From NCBI GenBank assembly GCA_035555975.1, contig DATMFV010000128.1, positions 1 through 64,000 of the forward strand: a stretch of DNA of 64,000 nt, given 5' to 3'. Below are positions 15,728-25,187 of the stretch, in pieces. A program made the translations under genes and the position numbers. Within the stretch, counting starts at the first letter, position 1; the number at the start of each line of letters is the position of its first letter. This DNA comes from DATMFV01 sp035555975. GTDB lineage: Bacteria > Verrucomicrobiota > Verrucomicrobiia > Chthoniobacterales > Chthoniobacteraceae. The notes under the pieces are model-generated. The model saw only the letters and a program-made list of their open reading frames with translations, searched no databases and was not told the origin of the DNA.

Positions 15728-15840
15728 GGGGGTTCATTCTGGCGTGAAAAAGCGCGGAAAGAAAGAACCTTTTTCCTTGTGCGAAGCGTTGTTCATCCTT
15801 TTGAAAGCTCAAAGTGTTTGTTAGGAAAACATTGAAAATT

Positions 15841-17154
15841 ATGGAAACACCGTATGATGTAGTGATTATCGGGGGTGGGCCTTCGGGCAGCGCCGCAGCG
15901 ACCATCCTTGCCAAGGCCGGACGAAAAGTGGTGGTGCTGGAGCGGGAGCGTTTTCCGCGCTTCAAGATCGGCGAGTCGCTGCTCCCTTTCAGTATCGAGG
16001 CGTTTGAGCGGCTCGGTATTCGCAAGAAGCTCGACGAGCGTTTCATCATCAAGCACGGCGCGGAGATCGTCACCTCGTGCGGGAACCATAATATCAAGTT
16101 TTACTTCCGCGAGGGGTTGAAGAACCCGCACCCGACGGCGTACCAGGTGACGCGTTCGGAGTTTGACCTGCTGATGCTCGAACATGCTCAGGAGGCGGGC
16201 GCGGAAGTCCGGCAGGAGACGGCGGTGAAAAAGGTGCAGTTTGATGGCGAGGGGGGCGATGTTCACCTCGAAAACGGTGAAGTGCTCCGCGCCAAGTATG
16301 TGCTTGATGCGAGCGGACGGCAGTCGGTGCTTGGCACGCAGTTCGGCAGCAAGGTGCAGTACCCGAACCTGCGGAAGTTTGCGGTATTCGCCCATTTCGA
16401 GAACGTCCAGCGCGAGCCGGGCGAGGACGGTTCGCTCATCCGCATCATCCGGACCGACGACGGCTGGTTCTGGATGATCCCGTTGACCGAGACGCGCATG
16501 AGCATCGGCAAGGTGATCGAGCAGGCCGACTTCAAGCGGGCCAAACTTTCGCCGGAAGCGTTTCTGGACAAGGTGATTCAGGAGCAGCCGGTGGTGATGG
16601 AGCGGATGAAGCACGCTCGGCGCGATTCGCCGGTCTATGCGGCGGGCGATTATTCGTACCGCAATACCCGGCTGACCGGCGACCGCTGGATGCTGATCGG
16701 CGACGCCGCGGGATTCATTGACCCGGTGTTCAGCACGGGCGTTTTCATGGGGCTTTACTCCGGGTTGCAGGCGGCGGATGCGATCGGCATCGCGCTCAAG
16801 GCACCGCGCCGGGCCGTGCATCATTTCCAGGCCTACGAGAAGGGTCTCAACAAGGTGATGGATCTCTACCTCCGTTTTGTCTCGGCATGGTATCAGCCGG
16901 AATTTATCGACATCTTTGTCCGGCCCGAAGAGCGGCTTCAGTTGCCGCAGGCGGTCAACGCGGTCTTGTCGGGGAATTTGGGTCGCGTCTGGGCGGTCAA
17001 GTGGCGGATGGAGATTTTTTACCTGCTCGTTAAGATCCAGAAGTATATCGCCATTGTGCCGCGCCTTGACCTGACGCCGCGTGAACCGAAGGAGAAGCGA
17101 CCGCTCGCGCCTTTGCCCGCGTCAGCCCTGGCTTCCGGGACGGCGGCGGATTAA
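15841..17154 (+). CDS. FAD-dependent oxidoreductase, tryptophan-halogenase-like
   Basis: A 437-residue flavoprotein. The ATG at 15841 (METPYDVVIIGGGPSGSAAA) places the FAD dinucleotide fold at the N-terminus; an upstream GTG at 15814 is less likely. Seen: GGGPSGSAAATILAKAGRKVVVLER (residues 11-35), FKIGESLLP (about 41-49), and the second FAD motif GDAAGFIDPVFSTGVFMGL (about 292-310). The family includes flavin-dependent halogenases, geranylgeranyl reductases and related quinone- or lipid-modifying enzymes. The halogenase WxWxIP motif has a weak counterpart in GWFWMIPL (about 207-214), and no halogenase-specific Lys context was confirmed. The substrate is unknown. The lipoprotein gene 15 bases downstream is probably in the same operon. 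Confidence 0.75.
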   Translation: METPYDVVIIGGGPSGSAAATILAKAGRKVVVLERERFPRFKIGESLLPFSIEAFERLGIRKKLDERFIIKHGAEIVTSCGNHNIKFYFREGLKNPHPTAYQVTRSEFDLLMLEHAQEAGAEVRQETAVKKVQFDGEGGDVHLENGEVLRAKYVLDASGRQSVLGTQFGSKVQYPNLRKFAVFAHFENVQREPGEDGSLIRIIRTDDGWFWMIPLTETRMSIGKVIEQADFKRAKLSPEAFLDKVIQEQPVVMERMKHARRDSPVYAAGDYSYRNTRLTGDRWMLIGDAAGFIDPVFSTGVFMGLYSGLQAADAIGIALKAPRRAVHHFQAYEKGLNKVMDLYLRFVSAWYQPEFIDIFVRPEERLQLPQAVNAVLSGNLGRVWAVKWRMEIFYLLVKIQKYIAIVPRLDLTPREPKEKRPLAPLPASALASGTAAD

Positions 17155-17168
17155 TTTTTGAACCTTGT

Positions 17169-17693
17169 ATGAAAGCGATTGTTTTAAGCTGTTTTCTTGC
17201 TGCCGCGCTTCTCCTGCTCCCGGGATGCCAGACCGCGCCCCCGCGCGGAGCGAGCCCCTTCCCGGAACCGGGGGCGGACTGGACGACGCTGGTCGGGCAG
17301 CTCCGCTATGTCACGCCGGAGCGGGCGGTGATCGGCGAGGTTGTCGTCAGCTATCAGGGAGAGGAGCATTTCCAGCTCGATTTCCTTGCGGGCCCGGGGG
17401 TGCCGCTCATGCGGTGGCGCGAGGCCGGTTCCCGGGCTGAAGCAGAGGGTCTTTTTGCCAGGGGGTATTGGCATGGAAGCCCGCAGCGCGCAGGCCGTCT
17501 CGGAAGCTGGGCACGGTTGAGTGATGTCTTTTCCGGTGTCGAAAAGCAGGAAGGCGTCGTCGAGAGCATGTCTGTGGGTACTTCACCCACGGAATGGAAA
17601 GCCCGCAAGGAATGGAGCGGTGGCCACCTCAAGCAGATTGCCATTGATTTCCCTTCCACCAGCGAGCGGTTTATTTTTGTGTTTGCCCGCTGA
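17169..17693 (+). CDS. Hypothetical lipoprotein
   Basis: A 174-residue protein with a lipoprotein signal (MKAIVLSCFLAAALLLLPGC, Cys near residue 20). The core is beta-rich (LVGQLRYVTPERAVIGEVVVSY, HFQLDFLAGPGVPLMRWREAG) and loosely recalls LolB/outer-membrane-lipid carriers, but that is only a resemblance. It follows the flavoprotein by 15 bases on the same strand. Its 3' end overlaps the convergent Gfo/Idh/MocA gene by 23 bases. Confidence 0.65.
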   Translation: MKAIVLSCFLAAALLLLPGCQTAPPRGASPFPEPGADWTTLVGQLRYVTPERAVIGEVVVSYQGEEHFQLDFLAGPGVPLMRWREAGSRAEAEGLFARGYWHGSPQRAGRLGSWARLSDVFSGVEKQEGVVESMSVGTSPTEWKARKEWSGGHLKQIAIDFPSTSERFIFVFAR

Positions 17694-18669
17694 CGTTGAT
17701 CGGCTGCCACGGGTTCCCCTCGGTGTCGGCGGATTCCCTCGCGGCGAGCGCGGCGGCATTGGCGTGGAGCGAGTCGGCGGTGGAGAGCGGCGTCGTGGTA
17801 TCACCGAGCGCGGCGGCGACGAGGTCTTTCGAGAGGGTGACGCCGAGGTTCGGCTCGTCGGCGAACGTCCACGTTTTTTCGCCGTCCCGGCTGATTTCAA
17901 GAAGCTCGCCCCTGCGGATTTCGAGCAGCCCTTCGGTGCCGGTGATTTGCAGGCGGTCGTCGCCGTGGGTTGAGGCGTTGTCGGGTCGCAGAAAATCAGC
18001 CGTCATGATGCACGGGACGCCGCCGCTCATCCGGAAGAAGAGCGCGGCGTGGTCCTCCATTTCCGGGTAGTCGGAGAAACGGCGGTTGCCGTGGGTGGCG
18101 GTGGCGGCTTCGTAATGGAGGCCGGTACACCAGGCGGCGTAGTCGATGGCGTGAATGGCGACCCACGGGATGATGCCGCCGAAGAGTTCCCGCTTGCGGT
18201 AGAAGTCGGGCCGCTTGTTGCCGAAACGGTAGCTTTTCTTGGCGCGGATGTGGGTCGGCTCGCCGATCGCGCCGGAGCGGATCAGTTCGCGGGTTTTGCG
18301 GAAGGCGGGGTTCCAGCGCATCGTCAGTTCCGCGATGATGCGGCGTTTGCCCGGGGCGGTCAGCTCCCGGAGGCGGTGCCAGGTCGGCCAATCCCCGGCG
18401 ATCGGCTTTTCGCTGACGACATCGAAGCCTGCCTCCAGCGCGCGGACGGCGAGCGCGCCGTTGCGGGCGTAGACGGTGCCGATATAGACAAGATCGGGCT
18501 GAAAATCGTGCAGGAGGTCGTCCATGGAGGCGTAGACCCTCCGGCAGTCGAGCGTGGCGGCGCGCGCGGTGGCGGCGTCGTCGTAGCCGTCGCAGGCAAA
18601 CGCGAACTCCGCGCCGGGATAGTTCCGCACACAAAAATGTCCATAGCCGCCGATGATTCCGATTTTCAT
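17671..18669 (-). CDS. Gfo/Idh/MocA-family oxidoreductase
   Basis: A 332-residue NAD(P)-dependent sugar or inositol dehydrogenase of the Gfo/Idh/MocA type. The start at 18669 gives MKIGIIGGYGHFCVRNYPG with the N-terminal Rossmann glycine-rich strand; four codons earlier there is another ATG (18681). Seen: SEKPIAG (about 87-93), the EKP motif whose Lys is catalytic in the family, and a C-terminal beta-sheet domain with GGGIIPWVAIHAIDYA-type residues about 160-175 including the conserved His/Asp. It stands alone, so the substrate cannot be read from context. Confidence 0.85.
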   Translation of the reverse strand: MKIGIIGGYGHFCVRNYPGAEFAFACDGYDDAATARAATLDCRRVYASMDDLLHDFQPDLVYIGTVYARNGALAVRALEAGFDVVSEKPIAGDWPTWHRLRELTAPGKRRIIAELTMRWNPAFRKTRELIRSGAIGEPTHIRAKKSYRFGNKRPDFYRKRELFGGIIPWVAIHAIDYAAWCTGLHYEAATATHGNRRFSDYPEMEDHAALFFRMSGGVPCIMTADFLRPDNASTHGDDRLQITGTEGLLEIRRGELLEISRDGEKTWTFADEPNLGVTLSKDLVAAALGDTTTPLSTADSLHANAAALAARESADTEGNPWQPINVSGQTQK

Positions 18670-18861
18670 GGGGCTCATCATCGGGCGATCGGGCGGCGGG
18701 AGGCAATCCTCTTTTCCACGGCAGCGGCGGGCGGGGGGAATGCTCCAAAATTGCCGCCGACCGATTCTTTCCCGGGAACCGTTTCAAAGGGGCAATGCGG
18801 GGAGGTGGGGGCAGCGATGGTCTCTCCGCAGGTTGTGTTAACTCCTACGTGACGAAGAACG

Positions 18862-19512
18862 ATGGCGCAGATTTTCAGGCCCTCCAGCAACACCGTCGCG
18901 CCGGGTGTGCTGGTGGCTCTGGCTTTGACGCCCTTGGTGCTCGGGGGAGTGGTCTGGCTGTTGGTCTGGTCGCCCTACTCGACGGCGGTCGGGGTGCCGA
19001 TGAACCAGGCGGTTCCGTTCAGCCATCAGCACCATGTCGGGGGGCTGGGGATCGATTGTCGCTATTGCCATACCGGAGTGGAGACGGCGGCCTTTGCCGG
19101 AGTGCCGACGACCCGCACCTGCATGACCTGCCATTCCCAGCTTTGGACCGAGGCTCCCCTTCTTAAACCGGTGCGGGAGAGCCTCATCGCGAACGAACCG
19201 ATGCGGTGGAAGCGGGTTCATGCGTTGCCTGATTATGTCTATTTCGATCACAGCATCCACGTGGCCAAGGGGATCAGTTGCGTCAGTTGCCATGGCCGGG
19301 TCGACCGGATGCCGTTGGTGGCGAAGCAGGAGACGCTCTATATGCGGTGGTGCCTTGATTGCCATCGCCACCCGGAACGGAAGCTGCGCGCCCCGGGGGA
19401 AGTCTTCGACATGGCTTCCCGCGATCCGTCGCCGGAGGTCGGGCGGCAACGGCTCAAAGCCTACCAAATCCAGCCGGCGCGTCTTCTCGATTGCAGCCTG
19501 TGTCACCGTTGA
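18862..19512 (+). CDS. actA: Alternative complex III subunit A, pentaheme cytochrome c
   Basis: A 216-residue membrane-anchored periplasmic cytochrome with five CxxCH heme sites: CRYCH (66-70), CMTCH (87-91), CVSCH (140-144), CLDCH (164-168) and CSLCH (211-215). A single hydrophobic segment (about 13-36) is the anchor. In alternative complex III (ACIII), which replaces the bc1 complex, ActA collects electrons from the iron-sulfur subunit. It opens a run of twelve plus-strand genes, with ActB starting eight bases after its stop. The 180-base gap upstream presumably holds the operon promoter. Confidence 0.93.
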   Translation: MAQIFRPSSNTVAPGVLVALALTPLVLGGVVWLLVWSPYSTAVGVPMNQAVPFSHQHHVGGLGIDCRYCHTGVETAAFAGVPTTRTCMTCHSQLWTEAPLLKPVRESLIANEPMRWKRVHALPDYVYFDHSIHVAKGISCVSCHGRVDRMPLVAKQETLYMRWCLDCHRHPERKLRAPGEVFDMASRDPSPEVGRQRLKAYQIQPARLLDCSLCHR

Positions 19513-19520
19513 AAAGCAAC

Positions 19521-22500
19521 ATGGACTTGACTGAACTCAAACAGGCGGTTGAAAGGTTGCAGCGATGCGGCGGGGAGAAAGGGCGGCTGGAGGGGTGGCG
19601 ATCCCTGGAGGAACTGGCGGATACCACGGAATTTCGCGAACTGCTGGAGCGGGAGTTTGCCGTTCCGCCGGATGAAGCTGACAACCGGGCCGGGTTGAAG
19701 CGCCGCGAGTTTCTGCAAATTTTGGGAGGGACGCTCGGGCTGGCGGGGCTTGCCGGGCTGGCGGGGTGTACGGTCCGCCCGCGCGGGGAGATCGTACCGT
19801 ATGTGGAACAGCCGGAAAGCCTGGTGCCGGGGAAGCCTCTCTTTTATGCGACGGCGCTGGAGTTTGGCGGTTACGGGCGGGGCGTGCTGGTCGAAACGCA
19901 TGAAGGCAGGCCGACCAAGGTGGAGGGCAACCGGCTCCACCCGGCCAGCCTCGGGGCGACCAGCCTTTTTGAGCAGGCGACGATCCTTGATCTCTATAAC
20001 CCGGCGCGTTCGGCTGCGGTGCTGCACCGGAACGGGCCGGGCGACTGGCCGGCCTATCTTCAGGCGTTGCAGACGGCGCTCCTGAAGCTGCCGCCGGGAG
20101 GGGAGGGGTTGCATCTGTTGACGGGGACGATCACTTCCCCCGCGTTCGGGGAACAATGGAACATGATCGTACAACGCTACCCTGCCGCGCGGTGGCACCG
20201 GTATGAGCCGATCCATGATGACGCCTTTCTGGAAGCGGAGCGGGGAGCGGGATGGGAGCCGTCGGAGCATCGCTACCATTTTGACCGGGCAAGGGTGGTG
20301 GTCTCCTTTGGGTGCGACTTTCTTTTTGCCCTGCCGGGAAGCGTTCGCTATGCGCGGGAGTTGATGGCGGGGCGAAGCGGGGAGCGGGCGGAGATGAACC
20401 GGATTTATGTGTTGGAAAGCGTGCCGACCCTGACCGGAGCTTATGCCGATGAACGCGAGGCGGTGCGGACGGCGGGGCCGGACGGGATCGCGGCCCATGC
20501 GGCGGCGCTGGCGGCGGAACTGGGGGTGGAGGTGAGATTTTCCGGCACATGGCCGGGAGGCGGCGCGGCGGCGTGGGCCCGCCGGGTGGCTGCGGACCTG
20601 CTGGCGGAAAGGAATCGCAATGGCGCGCTCCTGCTGGCGGGCGGGGACCAGCCGCCGGTGGTTCATTCTCTGGTGCGGGCGATGAACGCGCGGCTGGGTA
20701 GCTATGGAGACGGGAAGGGGACGATTTCGCTCCTGCCGCCGCTGGTGCAAAACCGGGTTCATCAAGGCGAGTCGCTGGCGGAACTGGCGGCCGCCATGAA
20801 GGCCGGAAAGGCCCGGGTGGTGATGATGCTGGGAGGGGATTGGGTGCAGACGGCTCCGGCGGATCTGGACTTTGCGGAAGCGCTGGAGCAGGTGCCATTG
20901 AGCATCCACTGCGGGCTTTACCTCGACAAAACGGCGCGGCGGGCGACCTGGCATCTGCCGCAGGCGCATCCGCTGGAGGCATGGGGGGATACGCGCTCCT
21001 TCGACGGCACGGCGTCGCTGTGCCAGCCGATGATCGAGCCGCTCTATGGCGGCCATTCGCTGCATGAAGTGCTCGACGGGCTGGCCCGGTTTCCGGGGCG
21101 CAGCGGCTATGAGATCATCCGCAGCCATTGGGTGGCCCCCGGGCGGCTGGATGAGGCGGCATGGCGGCGGGCGTTGCACGACGGGGTGGTGGAAGGGAGC
21201 GCTCCGGTCGCGGCGGCGGCGAATCCCGGTGGAGGGGGGCAGGTCGAAGTCGCGCTTGGAGAGCCGGAAGCGGGGTTGGAGCTGGTGCTGGGGCCGGACC
21301 CGTCGCTCTGGGACGGGCGGTATGCGCAGAATGCCTGGTTGCAGGAGTTGCCGCGCCCGATCCATCATCTTTCGTGGGGAAATGCGTTTCTGATCGGGCC
21401 TGCGACGGGCGAACGGCTCGGTCTGGAGTCGGGCGAATGGGTGCGCGTGCGAGGAGGTGAGGAGGAGGTGGCTATTGAAGGTCCCGTCGTGATCCAGCCG
21501 GGGGTGGCGGATGGGGCGGTTGGCCTGACCCTCGGGTGCGGGCTCTGGGCCGGAAGCGATGAGAGCCCTTTCAGGGTCCGGCAGCCGACGGTGCTGCTTA
21601 ATCGAACCGAGGCGGCGCATGAACGGGGCGAGTCGGGAGTGGATGCCTACCCGATCCGTACCCGCGCGCACCCATGGCGGCGGGCGGTGGTGCTGGAAAG
21701 GACGGGGCGCAACGACCGCGCGGTCACGACCCAGCATCATCACCTGATGGAAGGGCGCGATCTTCTCCGGATGGGGACGCGGGCGGAACTCCTGGAACGC
21801 TACCCCGCGTCCGGAAACGAGCCGTTGCCGACGTTCTATAACCTGACCGAAGAGATGAACGATGCCTATGCCTGGGCGATGGTGATCGACCTGACCCGCT
21901 GCATCGGCTGCAACGCCTGCGTGGTGGCGTGCCAGGCGGAGAACAACATTCCGCCCGTCGGGAGGGACCAGGTGGAGCGGGGTCGGGAAATGCACTGGAT
22001 TCGTGTCGATACCTATCATTTCGGCGATCCTGACCAGCCGGAGTTTGGCTTCCAGCCGCTGGCGTGCGTCCATTGTGAAACCGCGCCGTGCGAACCGGTC
22101 TGCCCGGTCGAGGCGACGGTGCATGACCGTGAAGGGCTTAATCTGCAAGTCTATAATCGCTGCATCGGCACCCGTTACTGTTCCAATAACTGCCCGTACA
22201 AGGTGCGCCGGTTCAACTTCTTCCGTTATGCGGAAGGTTCGGCGCGCGAGCCGCTCCAGTTGATGGCCAATCCGAATGTTACGGTGCGCGCCCGCGGGGT
22301 GATGGAGAAATGCACCTACTGCGTGCAGCGGATCAATGCCGCGCGGATCTCCGCCCGCAAGGAAAATCGCCTGATCCGCGACGGCGAGGTGATTCCCGCC
22401 TGTGCCCAGGCGTGCCCGACGGAGACGATCGTTTTCGGCAACCGGAACGATCGCGGCAGCCGTGTGGCGAAACGGAAGGAGAGTCCGTTTCATTATGCCC

Positions 22501-22583
22501 TTCTGGGCGACCGGAACACCCGGCCGCGTACGACTTATCTGGCGCGTTTGCGAAACCCTGATCGCCCGCCCTCTGCAACATGA
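19521..22583 (+). CDS. actB: Alternative complex III subunit B, iron-sulfur molybdopterin-oxidoreductase-like
   Basis: A 1020-residue ACIII subunit. The frame stays open upstream to 19359, but ATG 19521 is right after ActA and gives the expected start. Residues 59-83 hold a twin-arginine-like signal (KRREFLQILGGTLGLAGLAGLAGC) with a possible lipobox. Residues 100-780 resemble the cofactor-free molybdopterin-oxidoreductase half. Residues 780-980 hold the ferredoxin half, with CIGCNACVVAC, CVHCETAPCEPVC, CIGTRYCSNNC and CTYC...CAQAC cysteine groups for iron-sulfur clusters. It sits on the periplasmic side and passes electrons from quinol to ActA/ActE hemes. Its stop overlaps the actC start. Confidence 0.93.
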   Translation: MDLTELKQAVERLQRCGGEKGRLEGWRSLEELADTTEFRELLEREFAVPPDEADNRAGLKRREFLQILGGTLGLAGLAGLAGCTVRPRGEIVPYVEQPESLVPGKPLFYATALEFGGYGRGVLVETHEGRPTKVEGNRLHPASLGATSLFEQATILDLYNPARSAAVLHRNGPGDWPAYLQALQTALLKLPPGGEGLHLLTGTITSPAFGEQWNMIVQRYPAARWHRYEPIHDDAFLEAERGAGWEPSEHRYHFDRARVVVSFGCDFLFALPGSVRYARELMAGRSGERAEMNRIYVLESVPTLTGAYADEREAVRTAGPDGIAAHAAALAAELGVEVRFSGTWPGGGAAAWARRVAADLLAERNRNGALLLAGGDQPPVVHSLVRAMNARLGSYGDGKGTISLLPPLVQNRVHQGESLAELAAAMKAGKARVVMMLGGDWVQTAPADLDFAEALEQVPLSIHCGLYLDKTARRATWHLPQAHPLEAWGDTRSFDGTASLCQPMIEPLYGGHSLHEVLDGLARFPGRSGYEIIRSHWVAPGRLDEAAWRRALHDGVVEGSAPVAAAANPGGGGQVEVALGEPEAGLELVLGPDPSLWDGRYAQNAWLQELPRPIHHLSWGNAFLIGPATGERLGLESGEWVRVRGGEEEVAIEGPVVIQPGVADGAVGLTLGCGLWAGSDESPFRVRQPTVLLNRTEAAHERGESGVDAYPIRTRAHPWRRAVVLERTGRNDRAVTTQHHHLMEGRDLLRMGTRAELLERYPASGNEPLPTFYNLTEEMNDAYAWAMVIDLTRCIGCNACVVACQAENNIPPVGRDQVERGREMHWIRVDTYHFGDPDQPEFGFQPLACVHCETAPCEPVCPVEATVHDREGLNLQVYNRCIGTRYCSNNCPYKVRRFNFFRYAEGSAREPLQLMANPNVTVRARGVMEKCTYCVQRINAARISARKENRLIRDGEVIPACAQACPTETIVFGNRNDRGSRVAKRKESPFHYALLGDRNTRPRTTYLARLRNPDRPPSAT

Positions 22584-24058
22584 ACGACGCAACTTCCAGC
22601 ACCGAAACCAAGGGGCCTCCGCCGCCGCCGGGCACTCCCGTGTCTCCGACGACGGAGGCCGAACCGGTGTTTTCGCCGCTTGGCTACCCCCAGCGATTGC
22701 TCGCCCCCGGGTTGACCTACGCGAGCATCACCGAGGAGGTGGCGTCGATCCCCCTGCGCCGGATTCGTTCCGGCTGGTGGTGGGCCGCCTTTGGCGTGGC
22801 TGCCGCGCTGCTTTTCCTGCTGGTGGTGGCGGTAAGCTGGCTTTTTGTCACGGGGATCGGGATCTGGGGGGTGAATATCCCGGTGGCGTGGGGGTTCGCG
22901 ATTGTGAATTTTGTCTGGTGGATCGGGATCGGTCACGCCGGGACGCTGATTTCAGCCATTCTTCTGTTGCTCGCCCAGCATTGGCGCAATTCGATCAACC
23001 GGACGGCGGAGGCGATGACGATCTTTGCCGTGATGTGTGCGGGGCTTTTTCCCCTGCTCCACCTGGGGCGGCCGCAGGTCTTCTATTTTCTCTTTCCCTA
23101 CCCTGATACGATGGGGCTCTGGCCGCAGTTCCGCAGCCCGCTGGTCTGGGATGCCTTTGCGGTCTCCACTTACTTTACCGTTTCGCTGCTCTACTGGTAC
23201 CTCGGCCTGGTGCCCGATTTCGCTACCCTGCGCGACCGGTGCGCGACGCGCGGGGGGCGGTTCTTCTATGGCGTGGTGTCGCTCGGGTGGCGCGGCTCGG
23301 CGGCCCACTGGCACCGGCACCAGATCGCCTACCGGCTGCTGGCCGGGCTGGCCACCCCGCTGGTTCTTTCGGTGCATAGCATTGTGAGCCTTGACTTCTC
23401 GGTGGCAATATTGCCGGGGTGGCATTCGACGATCTTTCCGCCCTATTTTGTCGCGGGGGCGATCTACTCCGGTTTCGCGATGGTCCTGACGCTCCTGATC
23501 CCGTTCCGGAAGGTCTTTGCGCTTGAAGGACTCATTACGCCGCGGCATCTCAACAACATGGCGCTCGTGATGTTCATCAGCGGGTTGCTGGTCGGCTATG
23601 GCTATTTCATGGAAGTCTTCATGGGGCTCTTGAGCGACGATCCCTTTGAACACGCGGGGACGCTCTCCCGGCTCTGGGGCGCGCATTCGGTCATCTTCTA
23701 TCCGGTGCTGCTCTGCAACGTCATCGTGCCGCAGTTGCTCTGGTCGCGGCGTATCCGGATGAATGTCTGGGCGCTCTTTGCGCTCTCCATTGTGATCAAT
23801 ATCGGGATGTGGCTGGAGCGGTTGATGATCGTGGTCAGCAGCCTTTCGCGCGATTTTCTTCCCTCAAGCTGGGGCGACTATTGGCCGACGTTCTGGGACT
23901 GGGCCACCTTTCTCGGGACGATGGGACTTTTTTTCACCTGTTTCCTCCTTTTCCTGCGGCTGGCCCCGGCACTCTCGATGAGCGATGTAAGGGAACTTCT
24001 CACACCGGGCGAAGAGGGGCCGCCTGTGGATGAACCTCAACCGGAGGCGAAGGTCTAG
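22580..24058 (+). CDS. actC: Alternative complex III subunit C, NrfD-like quinol-binding membrane protein
   Basis: A 492-residue integral membrane protein. After about 70 hydrophilic N-terminal residues rich in Pro and Thr it has about ten predicted helices, including WWIGIGHAGTLISAILLLL near residue 113. NrfD-like subunits form the quinol site and couple its oxidation to charge transfer. ActC and ActF are homologous and pack together in ACIII. ATGA overlap with actB, and a five-base gap to actD. Confidence 0.92.
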   Translation: MNDATSSTETKGPPPPPGTPVSPTTEAEPVFSPLGYPQRLLAPGLTYASITEEVASIPLRRIRSGWWWAAFGVAAALLFLLVVAVSWLFVTGIGIWGVNIPVAWGFAIVNFVWWIGIGHAGTLISAILLLLAQHWRNSINRTAEAMTIFAVMCAGLFPLLHLGRPQVFYFLFPYPDTMGLWPQFRSPLVWDAFAVSTYFTVSLLYWYLGLVPDFATLRDRCATRGGRFFYGVVSLGWRGSAAHWHRHQIAYRLLAGLATPLVLSVHSIVSLDFSVAILPGWHSTIFPPYFVAGAIYSGFAMVLTLLIPFRKVFALEGLITPRHLNNMALVMFISGLLVGYGYFMEVFMGLLSDDPFEHAGTLSRLWGAHSVIFYPVLLCNVIVPQLLWSRRIRMNVWALFALSIVINIGMWLERLMIVVSSLSRDFLPSSWGDYWPTFWDWATFLGTMGLFFTCFLLFLRLAPALSMSDVRELLTPGEEGPPVDEPQPEAKV

Positions 24059-24063
24059 GTAAA

Positions 24064-24612
24064 ATGGAAAAGACCCATCCAGAGCCGGTTTACGGGGTGA
24101 TGGCGGAATATGAGAACGCCCGGCAACTGCTCGCCGCCGCGCGGGAGGCGCGAAAGCAGGGGTATGTCAGGATGGATGCCTATACCCCGTACCCGGTGGA
24201 AGGATTGGCGGCGATCGTCGAGGGAAAGCGTTCGCGGCTTCCGTTGGTGTTTCTGTTGGGCGGGTTGATCGGCGGGGGCGGCGGCTATGCGATGGAGTGG
24301 TACGCCATGGTGCTTGCCTACCCGATCAATGTCGGCGGACGGCCGCTTCATAGCTGGCCTTCGTTCATTCCGGTGACGTTTGAACTGACGATCCTGCTTT
24401 CGGCCTTGAGCGGGATGGTCGCGCTTCTGATCGCAACCCGTCTGCCGCGCCTTCACCATCCGGTTTTTGCCGTGCCGGAGTTTGAGCGCGCGACGGTCGA
24501 CCGGTTTTTTCTCTGTATTGAAGCGACGGACGGGAAGTTTTCGCCCGATGCGGTCACCCGGTTTCTGGAGACCACCGGGCCGGTGATGGTGAAGGAGGTG
24601 CCGCGATGTTGA
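24064..24612 (+). CDS. actD: Alternative complex III subunit D (DUF3341)
   Basis: A 182-residue membrane protein with two predicted helices (about 60-82 and 98-123) flanked by soluble ends. The N-terminal VYGVMAEYENARQLLAAAREARKQGY and the helix hairpin around LLGGLIGGGGGYAMEWY match the DUF3341 family, the ACIII subunit D. It shares seven bases with actE. Confidence 0.9.
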   Translation: MEKTHPEPVYGVMAEYENARQLLAAAREARKQGYVRMDAYTPYPVEGLAAIVEGKRSRLPLVFLLGGLIGGGGGYAMEWYAMVLAYPINVGGRPLHSWPSFIPVTFELTILLSALSGMVALLIATRLPRLHHPVFAVPEFERATVDRFFLCIEATDGKFSPDAVTRFLETTGPVMVKEVPRC

Positions 24613-25187
24613 CGCCCGTGCACCGGAGCCTTCTGGCGGCGGTAACCATCGGATCGCTTTTCCTGCCCGGCTGCCGGCGGGGCATGGAGGTCGATGGGCG
24701 GATCAAGCCGTTGCAGGAGTCCCGCTTCTTTCCTGACGGAGCGAGCGCGCGGCAGCCGCCGGAACAGACCGTGGCGCGGGGCGAACTCGACGCCGATACC
24801 TTTTTCCACCAGGGGGAGGTGGACGGGCGGCTGGTGGCCAGCTTCCCCGGGCCGGTGACGCTTGCGGTCCTGAAACGGGGGCGCGAACGTTTCGACATCT
24901 ATTGTGCCGTCTGCCATGGCCGGACCGGGGAGGGCGACGGAATGGTGGTGCAGCGCGGGTTTCCGGCTCCGCCCAGCTATCACCAGAAGCGGCTTAGGGA
25001 GGCTCCGGTCGGGTATCTCTATGGGGTGATCACGCGTGGTTATGGGGTGATGTATTCCTATGCCGACCGGGTGACGCCGGAAGACCGGTGGGCGATCGTT
25101 GCCTATATCCGCGCGTTGCAGATAAGCCAGGACGCGCGGCTCGACGATGTGCCGCCACAACAACGAAAGGAGCTTTTGCCGCCATGA
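24606..25187 (+). CDS. actE: Alternative complex III subunit E, monoheme cytochrome c
   Basis: A 193-residue lipoprotein (SLFLPGC, Cys 23) with one heme site CAVCH (100-104) and candidate Met ligands about residue 137 (YGVMYSYADRV). ActE is the monoheme cytochrome at the exit of ACIII, expected to hand electrons to the oxidase or to a soluble carrier. The gene overlaps both neighbours by a few bases, in line with tight co-translation. Confidence 0.9.
   Translation: MLTPVHRSLLAAVTIGSLFLPGCRRGMEVDGRIKPLQESRFFPDGASARQPPEQTVARGELDADTFFHQGEVDGRLVASFPGPVTLAVLKRGRERFDIYCAVCHGRTGEGDGMVVQRGFPAPPSYHQKRLREAPVGYLYGVITRGYGVMYSYADRVTPEDRWAIVAYIRALQISQDARLDDVPPQQRKELLPP

Noticed and set aside
15814..15840. 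GTG at 15814 as start of the flavoprotein
   Set aside because: It would add nine residues before the FAD-binding strand, which normally starts right at the N-terminus.
19503..22592. A 1029-codon open frame on the minus strand
   Set aside because: It is the mirror of actB; the GC-rich third positions keep the opposite strand free of stops. Its translation is Arg/Pro/His-rich and lacks domains, while actB has clear iron-sulfur motifs.
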